A DNA stretch of 27,934 bases from Penium margaritaceum (taxonomy: Eukaryota > Streptophyta > Zygnematophyceae > Desmidiales > Peniaceae), in assembly GCA_023375785.1 (NCBI GenBank), contig SZWC01015067.1, forward strand, positions 2,219-30,152. The letters are read 5' to 3'. A program made the translations under genes and the position numbers. Positions 1 through 9,157 of this stretch are shown one piece after another. Numbering within the stretch: position 1 is the first letter of the stretch; every line of letters starts with the position of its first letter. The notes beneath the pieces are model-generated. The model was not told where the DNA came from. It ran no database searches and saw only the letters and a list, made by a program, of their open reading frames with translations.

Positions 1-29
1 CCCCCCCCCCCCCCCCCCCCCCCCCCCCC
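1..29. repeat. Poly-C homopolymer at contig start
   Basis: The window opens with 29 consecutive C, followed by more C-rich sequence to about position 57. The far end of the window also finishes in poly-C, so the contig probably stops at homopolymers that could not be assembled. Confidence 0.95.
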
Positions 30-194
30 TGGCCCTCCCCCACCCCCTCTCCCCCCCTTTGGGAAAGAACCTGTCCGCCCCCTTGGGGCGGCCTGTGTCG
101 TGCAAACGCAAGTCGCTGTTTACCTTGGCGGCCGCTGTCAGCCATGTGTGCGCCCGTGCGGTGGTTGGTGTGTCGGTGGGGTGTGGGAGAGCAG

Positions 195-380
195 GGTCTG
201 AACTACGCGTTGGACCGCTCGCTGTCGTACTACTACGACCGGCCCGCGTGGTGGGCAGAGCTGGTGGCGCGTGCCATGCGCATGGACTTCAGCTGGGAGG
301 AGTCATGCTCGCACTACGAGGACCTTTACCGCAAGGCCGTCGCCGCACCCGCATCGCTCGAGCTGCCTGGGGCGTTGTAG
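195..380 (+). CDS. Starch synthase, 3'-terminal exon (SSIV-like, partial)
   Basis: The frame ending at the TAG at 378-380 encodes the C-terminal end of a GT5 glycosyltransferase, which adds glucose from ADP-glucose to growing starch chains in the plastid. Visible landmarks are GLNYALDRSLSYYYDRPAWW, then a MRMDFSWEES block and HYEDLYRKAV. The (M)xxDFSW...YEDLY pattern is the conserved C-terminus of starch/glycogen synthases. The EQGLN...SYYYDRPAWW wording is closest to plant class IV (SS4) as I remember the family. The catalytic domains must lie upstream, outside the window. The exon start is uncertain: AG acceptors end at 189, 191 and 194, and I chose the CAG/GG at 192-195. No good polypyrimidine tract precedes it. 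The frame also stays open back to an ATG at 144, but that upstream part looks like intron. This is the only host gene I can support here. Confidence 0.8.
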   Translation, partial: GLNYALDRSLSYYYDRPAWWAELVARAMRMDFSWEESCSHYEDLYRKAVAAPASLELPGAL

Positions 381-529
381 TAGCCGTAGCCTTGTAAGGC
401 TTGTACGCCGTGTAGGCTCGCAGGCCTGTAGACGTTGTAGGCGGAGTGTGTAACCCCTCAGCTCATGGCCTGCTATGTTGCTGTTGATGGGGGATGGTGA
501 TGTGGTGACCGTGGCGATACCGACAGCAG

Positions 530-534
<5 letters not shown>

Positions 535-564
<30 letters not shown>
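535..564. repeat. (GCA)10 microsatellite
   Basis: Ten uninterrupted GCA units, preceded by a broken GCA stretch from 524. It lies in the presumed 3' flank of the starch synthase gene and is not obviously translated. Confidence 0.9.
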
Positions 565-567
<3 letters not shown>

Positions 568-942
568 TCAGCACCACCCACCATGAAGGGCAGCAGTAGC
601 ATCTGCGATGGCAGCAGTCCATGTAAAGCAGGAGCCTTGGCAACATAAGCAGCCTTGCCAGGGGAAATCAAGCCGGCCGGCGACACGAAGAGAGTGTTGC
701 AGTTGAGGGTGCGCTACGGCTGGTGTTGGGGGTGGGGAGGTGTGGAGCGCAGCATGTGCGCGTGCTAGCGACATTAGTGGGGTTGTGGCGCGGCCCCGGG
801 TGGGGGAGTGTGGGTGCGGACGAGACAGGAAATCCGCTGTGGCCCTGGAGCAGAGCCAATTTTGCGTCCAGGTCCTACTGGAGAATTGTAGGGAGTTAGC
901 CTGTGGTGTGGTTTGTTTGGTGGGGGGTGCACAGGGGTGTGT

Positions 943-967
943 GGGGGGGGGGGGGGGGGGGGGGGGG
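943..967. repeat. Poly-G homopolymer (25 G)
   Basis: An unbroken run of 25 G inside GT-rich sequence. Its exact length is likely to be unreliable in an assembly. Confidence 0.9.
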
Positions 968-1585
968 TAATGTACGAACCAAGGATGACCAGCTGTGGCA
1001 GTCGGCTGTGAATCCCTCATTGCTGAGTTTCGGCCAAATTCAGAGCGCCGTTGCAAGTCTTACATTCGTACGCTCTGCAGCTGCGGCAGCACCTGCCCCT
1101 TGCGGCATGAGCGGGGGAGTATGCTAGGTGCTAGTCTCCGCAGGTACATGAGCCATGCGTCTGGACACACACACACTTATTTGGTGTGGTCCGGAGCCTA
1201 TAGGAAAGAGTGGGGGTGGGGCTAGAGCTGTTACGCAGCAGAGTCAGACAGCTGCACGATTGCTCTGGCACATGTCTAACAACCTGCGTGGGCTCATAGG
1301 CTCGTGGGCTCATGAGCTCATGGGTGGCCGTCTGGTAGCTCTGCATGCCAGCCGAATTTCTGCGCTCAGCTAAGGACGTGCAGGTCTTGGAGGGCTTCGA
1401 TGTAGGAGGCTGGTAGACCTCGCACCTTGCACATACCTCTCTTGCACTCTGAACGGTTTGTTCCATTTGCTCTCATTCTTTTTTGCATTGTTTTGAAATG
1501 AGGGAGATTCACTTTTGTCTACAGTAATTGCTCATATTTCATTCCTTACCTTGGCAAGGTTTGGTGGGCTACGGATGGGGATGCT

Positions 1586-1599
1586 GGCTATTGATGCCA
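1586..1599 (-). other. Degenerate tRNA-Met primer-binding site outside the left LTR of element A
   Basis: The + strand reads GGCTATTGATGCCA. This is one insertion and a couple of substitutions away from the complement of the plant copia primer-binding site, GGCTCTGATACCA, found intact at 9720-9732. It sits the same distance from the LTR edge as the intact copy. A 3' LTR should border host DNA here, so this suggests the left LTR once also served as the 5' LTR of a second copy. Confidence 0.5.
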
Positions 1600-1611
1600 A
1601 AAAAGGAAAAC

Positions 1612-1842
1612 TGTGCAGCAGGTTGGGGCAGCAGTGTTGTTGATGCAGCGTGCGGGCTTCCACGCTCGTTGCTTAAGTCAGCTGCCCCCTCAGTCTGCTG
1701 CTCTAGAGTCTAAGTCTGGAAGCTCTGGGTTTGTCACTCAGGAACGCGCGCGCCAGAGTTAGCGCCAGAAAGCAGTTGAAAACTGATAGTAACTGATTAG
1801 GAATGAAGAATGAACAGCAATGGGGAACCCCTCCAAGTTCTA

Positions 1843-1873
<31 letters not shown>

Positions 1874-2447
1874 GCTCTCTAGAGCTTGTTACTCAGTTCA
1901 TCAGCCAATCAGAAAATAGCTAATTTCAGGCTGACAGGTTTTCTCGGTGAGGCCTGCCAGACAGCCGACGGCCCAAAACCCGGGCGTCGTCCGTTTTGCC
2001 TGAAAACTGGACCATACCATAATACCGACGTTGCGAACGCAGCCGTGCGTTCAGAATTTGCTAGAAAAATAGTAGTGAGGAGTTATGGCAGCCTGAACCC
2101 AGGTAGTGCCCACGATGGTTTATGCTGCCAAACAGGGCCATGCAACATGCAACTGGGACCCTAGGCAGCGCATGACGACGCAGGCAGGACAGTACGCGTT
2201 GGACGCATGCAGACAGCGACTGCGGTGGCAGTGACTGCCGGCAGTGCGACCGCCGAGGAGGCCTGCCGATGGAGCTGAACACGTCGCCGGAGAGAGGGGG
2301 CTCCAGCGAACTGCGAGACGACCTCAGCGTGCGTCGGCTCCACCGGATGACACTCCATCAACGTCGAGTCTCGCCGTCAGTCATCTGCACGCCGATGTAC
2401 ACAAGCCGGGATGACACAACAGAGCACAATGAGCGCAAAAACCAACA
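1612..2447 (-). repeat. Element A 3' LTR
   Basis: The part 1612-2142 is repeated in the same orientation at 9744-10255. Seen on the minus strand, a canonical polypurine tract at 2456-2448 is followed by TGTTGG from 2447, a typical copia LTR start, so the full LTR is probably about 836 bp. The right-hand copy lacks the stretch matching 2143-2447. The LTR carries a 29-base poly-C at 1844-1872 that is only 9 bases long in the other copy. The inner edge at 1612 is approximate (TG at 1612-1613). A shorter LTR of about 531 bp ending at 2142 is possible but would lack an adjacent purine tract. Confidence 0.8.
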
Positions 2448-2456
2448 CTCCCCCAT
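2448..2456 (-). other. Element A polypurine tract
   Basis: The minus strand reads ATGGGGGAG directly before TGTTGG. This purine run primes plus-strand DNA synthesis in LTR retrotransposons, and it fixes the 5' edge of the 3' LTR. It lies about 100 bases past the gag-pol stop codon. Confidence 0.75.
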
Positions 2457-2554
2457 GACTCACAGGCGTAGTGCACATGGGCGGGCAGAGACACGGTCAA
2501 CACACAGACTCCCCCAGGACATGCAGAGGTGGAGGCAGAGACAAAGAAGGCAAG

Positions 2555-5119
2555 TCACGGACGCACGCCGACTGAACTCACAGCCTTCTTAAACGAGTCC
2601 CGCTTCAGTGCCTTGGTCAGGAAATCAGCCAGCTGCCGTGCTGTCTCAACCCACACGATGCTGATGCCGCCGTCGTGCAACAACGAACGCACATAGTGAT
2701 ACTCAACATTGATGTCCTTTGTGCGAGTGTGATGCACACCGTCATTGTCTGCAATGACCATGGCACTCTCATTGTCACAATGCAAGGTGATGGATGCGAC
2801 AGACTGACGCAACTCGGACAACAGACGACGCAACCACACACTCTCACACGCGCCTGAGCCAACGGCCACGTACTCAGCCTCAGCAGTGCTGCGTGCAATG
2901 CACCCCTGCTTGCCACTGCGCCAAGACATAGTTGTGCCCCCGACCAGAAAGATCCAACCAGTGCGACTCTTACCGTCTGGACTGCCGGCCCAGTCACTGT
3001 CGGTGTAACCCACTGCAACGACGGACGGCTGACGGCGGAACATGAGGGCTCGCCGAGGGGTCGAGACGACATAGCGCAGTACTCGGATCGCGGCCTCAAA
3101 GTGGAGGTGACGCGGCGCCTGAGAGAACTGGGCCAGGAGGTTAACAGCGAACGCGATGTCTGGACGCGTCGTCGTCGCCAGGAACATCAGTGACCCGATG
3201 ACCCGCAGATACGTGGTCACATCAACTGGCTCCCCCACAATAGCTGGGTCATGACTCTTCAACTTCACCTGGCCATCGGGTGGCATTGGTGAAGATGCGC
3301 TGGGCACGAGGGGCAAGTCCTTGGCGAAGCGAGTGGACAGGGTCTGCACATAGGCAGCCTGGTGGACATTCAGGACGCCCTGAGAGCGATCATGCTCGAG
3401 CTCCATGCCCAGGAAGACTCGAGCAGACCCGAGATCCTTCATCTTGTAGGCGGCGTGCAGTAGGTCCTTGACGTGCTGGACGGCTGTCGCGTCTGGCGAC
3501 GCAATGAGGAGATCGTCGACGTAGACCAGAACCGCGGCGAAGGTCTGACCTCGCGGGCTGATGAACAGTGCGGGGTCAGCGGTGTTGCGCTGGAGGCCGC
3601 CACGGAGAAGCGTACTGCTGATCTCCTGGTTCTAGCACCGAGGCGACTGCTTTAGGCCATAGAGGGCCTTCCGCAGCCGCCAAAGTCTCCCAGTGCCATC
3701 GTCGAAGCCTGGGGGCTGCGTCTTGTAGAGCTCCTCACCCTCCAGTGAGCCATGGAGGAATGCGTTGCTCACGTCCATGTGATGCAGCTCCCACCCGTGC
3801 TGGGCAGCCAAGCTGAACAATGCCCGGCTAGTGGAGAACCGGCCAACTGGGGCGAAGATCTGGTTGTAATCGATCGTAGGGACCTGAGCAAACCCCTTTG
3901 CTGTGAGGCGGGCCTTGTACTTGTCCAAGGATCCGTCAGGCTTCCACTTACGCCGAAAGACCCACTTGGCACCAATGGCCTTCCGACCTGGAGGGAGGTC
4001 AACGAGGTCATACACGTGGTGCTGTTGGATAGCGGCGAGCTCCTCGGCACAGGCAGCATCCCAATGTGCGGCCTCAGGGGAGGCCCGAGCCTCGCGTAGG
4101 GTGGAAGGGTCCTCTGGGCGCGCTGTGGACCGGACTGAGAGGGCATGTGCATCACGAGCCCCAGGTGGGATGCGTGCGAGTGCAGCCACAACAGCATGCC
4201 GATGCTCGTGATGAAGCATAGCGTACCCCAATGCAGAGCCCGGGTGAAGGTCTGCGATAATGGCAGAAGTGGTCAGGCCGAGAACCTTTGTGCCAGGGTC
4301 CCCACTCACGACCGTGGGAGTGGAGGAGACACGTGGAGCCACAGGGGGTCGAGGCGCCACGGAACGGGGAGCGACGGTCTGCGCGCTCACTGTCGGCCGA
4401 GGTCGGAGGCTGCCGCCTGGGCCACGTGTGTAGCGCGGTAGGGCAGAAGATGGTGTTGAGTCCGACGGGCCGACGGGGGCGGACGGTGCTACTGGTCCAG
4501 ACGAGCCAGTAGACGCCACAGGCGCTGCTGGGCCAGAGGGGCCAGCGGACACAGCTGGGGCTGCCGGCCCAGAGGGGCGAGTGGACGCGTCTGGGGCTGC
4601 TGGCCCGGAGGGGCCAGCGGACGCGACTGGAGCCGTCGACCCGGGGGGGCCATCGGAAGCGACTGGGGCTACCGGCCAGGAGGGACCAGCGGACGCGACT
4701 GGGGCTGTCGGCCCGGAGGGACCAGCGGACGCGACTGGGGCTGCCGGCCCGGATGGGCCAGCAGACGCGACTGGGGCTGCCGGCCCGGAGAGGCCAGTAG
4801 ACGCCACTGGGGCAGTTGGCTCAGAGTGGCCAGCGGACGCGACTGGGGTTGCCGGCCCTGAGGGGCCGGCGGACGCGACTGGGGCTGCCGGCCCGGAGGG
4901 GCCAGTAGACGCGACTGGGGTTGCCGGCCCGGAGGAGCCGGCGGACGCGACTGGGGTTGCCATCCCGGAGGGGCCAGTAGACGCGACTGGGTCAGCTGGC
5001 TCGGAGGGGCCAGCGGACGCGACCGGGGCTACCGGCCCAGAGGGACGGAGTGGTGTGTCACCCGGAAGCGACAGGACGGAGGACGGACTCACCACTCCCC
5101 CACGCGACGGGAGGGACAC
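2555..5119 (-). pseudogene. Element A pol: reverse transcriptase and RNase H
   Basis: This 3' part of the single gag-pol frame makes DNA from element RNA and degrades the RNA strand. After a repeat-rich linker, RT starts with GAKWVFRRKW, KARLTAKGFAQ, the first catalytic Asp in HHMDVSNAFLHG, and YGLKQSPRC. The second catalytic motif, YVDDLL, lies at about 3510-3526. RNase H shows YTDSDWAG, a STAEAEYVA motif, HCDNESAM and KDINVEYHYVR, so its acidic residues are present. The frame ends with TGA at 2555-2557. One stop interrupts it: TAG at 3632-3634, where the family has Trp after the QSPRC motif, explained by TGG to TAG in a CTGG context. Otherwise RT and RNase H look full length. Confidence 0.93.
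4490..5050 (-). repeat. 36-bp coding minisatellite between integrase and RT of element A
   Basis: About 15 imperfect tandem copies of a 36-bp unit. On the coding (minus) strand they encode a Pro/Ala/Ser/Gly-rich 12-residue repeat of the type PVASAGPSGPAA. Copies differ by scattered substitutions but keep the 36-bp length, so the frame stays open. This is the position of the variable linker between integrase and RT in copia polyproteins. The opposite strand is also open, with a collagen-like pattern, because the unit is rich in GGCC-type self-complementary codons. Confidence 0.9.
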
Positions 5120-6703
5120 GGACGAGCCGGAGCGGATGAGTTCGCGGGGAAACAGGTCCTCGAAAAAGAGGGCATCGCGGGACTCGACGATGCATTGTCA
5201 GGATGGGTCCCAGAAGCGCCAGGCCTTGGACTGACGAGACACGCCGAGAAAGGTGCAGGGGCGTCCGCGGGGGGCAAGCTTGCCACCCTGCTGTGGAGCG
5301 GGCAGCCACACAACGGATACGCAGCCCCAGACGCGAGCCGGGCGGAGGTCAGCACGCCGACCGCACCAGTGCTGATAGGGCGTGGATTGGCGGGGAAGGG
5401 GACCGTGGGGAACCCGGTTCCAGACCCAGGTCATGTAGGCCATGGCCTCAAAGTAGAAGCCATCGGAGAGACCGGACTCGATTCGCATGGTGCGAACGGC
5501 GTCGGCCATGGTACGGTTCCACCGCTCGGAGACGCCGTTCTAGGCGGGTGTGTAGGGCGCAGACGTCTCATGGCGGATACCACGGGAGGCGAGAAAGGTC
5601 GTGGCCTCACCCACGTACTCGCCACCGCGATCGGAGCGAAAGCGACGAAGGGGGCGGCCACACTCGCGCTCCGCGAGGACAAGCCAGTCCTGAATGGTGC
5701 GGGCGACATCGCTCTTCTGCCGAAGACAGAAGACCCAACGGTAGCGAGAGTAGTCGTCCGTCAGAGTGAGGACGTAGCGGCCATGCTCACCGACGGACTC
5801 GGTGGGGAGAGGGCCCATGACGTCCGAGTGGACAAGGTCAAGGGGGGCGGACGCCCGTGAGGAAGAGAGGGGGTACGTGGACCGATGCACCGGTACGTGA
5901 TCCGGAGACCTTCCCTCTCCCATGCCCCACTGAGTGCATTGAATGCACTCAGTGGGGCACGGGAGAGGGAAGGTCTCCGGATCAAGGCCCTTGGCTGGCT
6001 GGGTGTGGAGCATGCTCTCTACTGCAACAGAGTGGACGTGGCAAAGGCGGCGGTGCAAGAGGCGGGTGTGCTGAGGAGAAAGCGTGCTGGTAACGAACAC
6101 ATGACCGGTCGCAGCCGACGGGGAGGACACGGGAGGGGAGGAAGAGAGGCAGGGAACGTGCCACAAGTTGCCACAGGCGGTGGCGTGCAGTACAACAAGA
6201 CCTGACGGACACAACGACACAGTGCCGACACCACCTGAGTGCACAACGTCCATGCTCATGTGGTCAAGGGCAGTCACGGACAGGAGGCTGAGCTCGAGAC
6301 CAGGGAAGAAGAGAACATCGGTCAGAAAGACGTCACCGGCCGGACCACGGATACGAACGACGCCTACCCCACGGACAGGCAACACCTGGCCGGAGCCCGT
6401 CCAGACCCCGGAGACATCGCCGACGGGACCGAGCATACTGAAGGCCTCGCGAGAGGCCGTCATGTGATGCGTGGCCCCGGAGACGATGATCCAGGTCTCA
6501 GCAAGGTCCTGGACAGAGGTCGCCAGATCAGTCACGGTCACATGGCAGCAAGCCAGGGACGCGGACACGATGGACGGAGGAGCGAAACGAGACTGCCAGT
6601 CGTCAAGCCATGCAATGTTGTCAAGGAGTGGGGTGGATGAGGTCACGGGAGACGACGAGACAAACGAGGAAACGGGACACGACCGTAGCTCGGTCTCAGT
6701 CAT
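5120..6703 (-). pseudogene. Element A pol: protease and integrase
   Basis: The middle of the gag-pol frame. The aspartic protease should cut the polyprotein, and its core reads WIIVSGATHHM near 6465-6495. The family has DSGA, so the catalytic Asp is replaced by Val (GTC at 6484-6482). After the LPVRGVGVV strand comes integrase, which inserts the cDNA: an H...H (LLHRRLCH), then CIQC zinc site, DVMGPLP with the first catalytic Asp, the second Asp in FRSDRGGEY, and NGVSERWNRT near 5510-5540 carrying the expected Glu. Stops are TAG at 5540-5542, where Gln is expected before NGVSER, and TGA at 5198-5200, where Arg is expected. The zinc region contains an inverted duplication (5898-5984) that adds about 14 unusual residues in frame. 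Confidence 0.9.
5898..5984. repeat. 87-bp near-perfect palindrome inside the element A integrase
   Basis: Arms 5898-5940 and 5942-5984 are reverse complements at 42 of 43 positions around a single central G. The left arm begins TGATCCGGAGACC. It lies just after the integrase CIQC zinc motif and keeps the reading frame. Related element B has no such insertion: there the zinc Cys pair is followed directly by the GKMHRS motif. It is either a real foldback duplication or an assembly or cloning artefact. Confidence 0.9.
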
Positions 6704-7666
6704 GCAGGGATGGGGCGGAGGGCAGGAGGTGATGCAACTCGCACTTCCCTGGGGAGGAGGGCGAGGGAGGCCAAGCTGGAGCGCGATGAACTGCTCCAGC
6801 TGACGCTCTCCGGATGACGGCCCAGGAGTGTAGATAGAATGCGGAGTGACAGCGCCGGAGTCCGGGTGGTAGGGTGACTGAGCCGGCGAAGGAAGCGGAG
6901 GTGCCGACGGCTGAGGGTAGTACTACTGCGGGTAGGACTGCTGCGGCGCGGGTGGCTGCAGGACAGGCGGAGTCGTCGGAGTGGCAGAGGTGCTAGACGA
7001 GGTCGGAGTGGTAGGACCAGCAACAGCGACGGCGTCAGAGGCGAGGCGGCGCTCCCGCCGGCGTCGCATGGTGGCGATGACGCGGGCCTCGTCCATCAGG
7101 AGAGGGCACGTGTACCACCCGTGCCCAGGCTGGCCACAGTTGTGGCAGACCAAGCCACTACCGCTGAGACCGGTCGAGGACTGCTGCTGCTGCTGTTGCG
7201 ATGGACCCTTGCCCTTCTTGTTCCGGCTTTTCTTCTTCTTCCCTGAGGGCGATGAGGTAGCTGCGACGGGGGAGGCAACGGCCACGGAGGCAACGGCAGG
7301 GGCGGCGACGGCAGGGGATGCAAGGGCCTCTGCGTGATGGAGCTGGGACTCCTGGCGAGCTTCCTCAATGCGGAGGAAGAGCTCGTATGCCCAGGGCATG
7401 AGAGTGCCCTGGGCCTCCATGGTGGTGAGGACGTCCTGAGGATAGTGGACGAAGACGTCTGCGTATGCGCTGGTGGCGCCGCGCTTGATGGTGAGGAGCG
7501 CGGACAGAGGGGGTGGAGCTGACTTGCCGAGTCGACGGAGGATGTCCTCCGCTCGCTGCCTATAGGAAGTGACCGTCTCGGCCTCCCCCATGTGGAGGGA
7601 GTTGAACTCCCGGAGCAGACGACTGATCTCAGCGTCACTGGACAGGCGATGGGGTCTGGTGAGGAC

Positions 7667-8351
7667 GTGCCAGGCGGCTGCCGGGTCTGGGATGGCGGCA
7701 GCGGTGAAGTCGCCGAGGAAAGGCTCCAGGGCAAGGCGGGAAGCTGGAGGGGCGACTGGTACAAGGGCGCGGACGGCGCGACCAGCGTCATATAGCTGGT
7801 CGGCCTGGGTGGAGTCGTAAGGGAGGGTGTAGTAGGCCCACAGACCCTCACCCTGCGCCCAGATCCGGAAGCTGAGCTCCCAGCTCTGGAACTGCTCGCC
7901 GGCCTGAAGCGGCGGTGGCGGCGTCTCAAAGTCCTTCTGCCTACGGCCGGCACCCAGAGTGGGGCCAAGGACGGAGGTCACTGTCTGCCGTTGGCGCTGA
8001 GTCTGCTGNGTGCCAGGCGGCTGCCGGGTCTGGGATGGCGCCAGCGGTGAAGTCGCCGAGGAAGGGCTCCAGGGCAAGGCGGGAAGCTGGAGGGGCGACT
8101 GGTACAAGGGCGCGGACGGCGCGACCAGCGTCATATAGCTGGTCGGCCTGGGTGGAGTCGTAAGGGAGGGTGTAGTAGGCCCACAGACCCTCACCCTGCG
8201 CCCAGATCCGGAAGCTGAGCTCCCAGCTCTGGAACTGCTCGCCGGCCTGAAGCGGCGGTGGCGGCGTCTCAAAGTCCTTCTGCCTACGGCCGGCACCCAG
8301 AGTGGGGCCAAGGACGGAGTTCACTGTCTGCCGTTCGCGCTGAGTCTGCTT
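7667..8351. repeat. 342-bp tandem duplication joined by a single N
   Basis: Copy 1 is 7667-8008 and copy 2 is 8010-8351, with the only ambiguous base of the region (N) at 8009 between them. The copies differ at about four positions. The offset of 343 breaks the gag frame. This is what results when two overlapping contig ends are joined without merging the overlap, so I read it as an assembly seam rather than a biological duplication. Confidence 0.9.
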
Positions 8352-8567
8352 CTGTGCTAAGAAGTATGTGGCGGCGGACACAGCGGGACTAGCGTGCCCT
8401 GGAGGGATGAACAACGGCAGTGCGCTGGTGGCGGTTTGGGAGGCGACTAGCTGTAGCGCCGCAAGCTGCTGTGTCAAGGCGGCGAGTTGTTGCTGAAGAG
8501 CAGCAAGTGGGTCAGGGGTGCCGCCAACGTTACCAGTGGGCTGCTGCTGATGCTGTAGGGGCCGCGG

Positions 8568-8915
8568 CTATTGCTGCTGCAGAGGCGGTGGCTGCTGCTG
8601 TATGGGCGGCGGCTGCTGCTGCTGCAGCGGTGGCGGCTGTTGCTGTAGAGGCAGCGGCTGCTGCTGTTGCAGCGGCGGTGGCTGCTGCTGTATGGGCGGC
8701 GGCTGCTGCTGCTGCAGCGGCGGCGGCTGCTGCTGTACAGGCGGTGGCTGCTGCTGCTGCAATGGCGGCGGCTGCTGCTGCTGGTGCGGCGGCGGCAGCT
8801 GCTGTTGCCGTGGCGGCGGCGGTTGCTCCTGCTGCAGCGGCGGCGGCAGCTGCTGGTCCTGCGGCGGCGGCGGCGGCTGCTGCTGCTGCAGCGGCGGCGG
8901 GTGCTACTGCTGCTG
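8568..8915 (-). repeat. Pro/Gln-rich coding repeats in the element A gag N-terminus
   Basis: Imperfect tandem units alternate runs of three Pro plus one of Leu/Ile/Val with three or four Gln (for example PPPLQQQQPPPIQQQ). In nucleotides they are CTGCTG- and GGCGGC-rich on the + strand. They form a low-complexity extension ahead of the gag core. In-frame TAG stops at 8904-8906 and 8568-8570 mark its two edges. Confidence 0.85.
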
Positions 8916-9157
8916 CTGCTGCTGCACCAATCGCTGCAAGAAAGGAGGGGTAGGGGTCCCCCCATCAGAGGAGGAACCCCCCTTGCCGGGACTACCAGCC
9001 ATGCCTTGGTGTCTGTGTTTTTTCTTTCTTTTTTTGTTTGTTGTTGTCTTTGTGTTGCTGCTTCAGCAGGAGGTTGGGGGAGTGGGGAGTCTACCCACTC
9101 CTCTGGCCTTCCCCCTTTCCCCTTTTCCCCCTCTTCTCACCCTCTTTTTTTTGTTGA

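Larger units (their letters stand above)
381..1585. other. Downstream flank of the starch synthase gene, no gene seen
   Basis: This GC- and GT-rich stretch probably holds the 3' UTR and intergenic DNA. It carries TGTAA at 393-397 and 448-452, which is the green-algal type of poly(A) signal, but such short matches are weak evidence. It also has the GCA microsatellite and poly-G run listed separately. Open frames here are low-complexity or have no recognisable domain. From about 1470 the sequence becomes more AT-rich, up to the LTR. Confidence 0.5.
6926..9002 (-). pseudogene. Element A gag (capsid/nucleocapsid)
   Basis: The structural protein that packages element RNA. I place the start at the ATG at 9002-9000, in frame with everything downstream. 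The N-terminus begins MAGSPGKGG and leads into a long Pro/Gln repeat region. A UBN2-type gag core follows (FQSWELSFRIWAQGEGLWAYY, then YDAGRAVRALVPV, later REFNSLHMGEAETVTSYRQR). The C-terminus has an Arg/Lys-rich stretch and an intact CCHC zinc knuckle, CHNCGQPGHGWYTC (about 7148-7107). TAG stops lie at 8904-8906 and 8568-8570, each replacing Gln in poly-Gln, and at 6923-6925 near the join to pol. The 343-base offset of the duplicated block at the N shifts the frame by one. Ignoring one copy restores a continuous frame, so that shift is probably an assembly effect. Confidence 0.88.

Noticed and set aside
59..397. Alternative 112-residue frame overlapping the starch synthase exon
   Set aside because: It is out of frame with the conserved GT5 C-terminus and has no recognisable motif.
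393..452. TGTAA as proof of a chlorophyte poly(A) signal
   Set aside because: A 5-base motif occurring twice in 70 bases is too weak to assign a lineage or a cleavage site.
4490..5050. CRISPR-like array of 36-bp repeats
   Set aside because: The units are directly adjacent with no unique spacers, they are translated in frame, and the genome is eukaryotic.
4581..5234. Collagen-like Gly-Pro repeat protein on the + strand
   Set aside because: It is the reverse complement of the 36-bp linker repeats inside the element A gag-pol frame, which has clear integrase and RT motifs on both sides. The + frame has no signal peptide or domain.
5857..6205. Small + strand genes around the palindrome
   Set aside because: The palindrome makes both strands read alike. 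The minus strand carries the integrase motifs, and the + frames have none.
3632..8906. Reassignment of UAG to glutamine, since several TAG codons sit where Gln is expected
   Set aside because: Other TAG codons replace Trp (3632, 13049, 20057), and TGA replaces Arg, which one reassignment cannot explain. C-to-T decay explains both, and the starch synthase exon appears to end normally at TAG.
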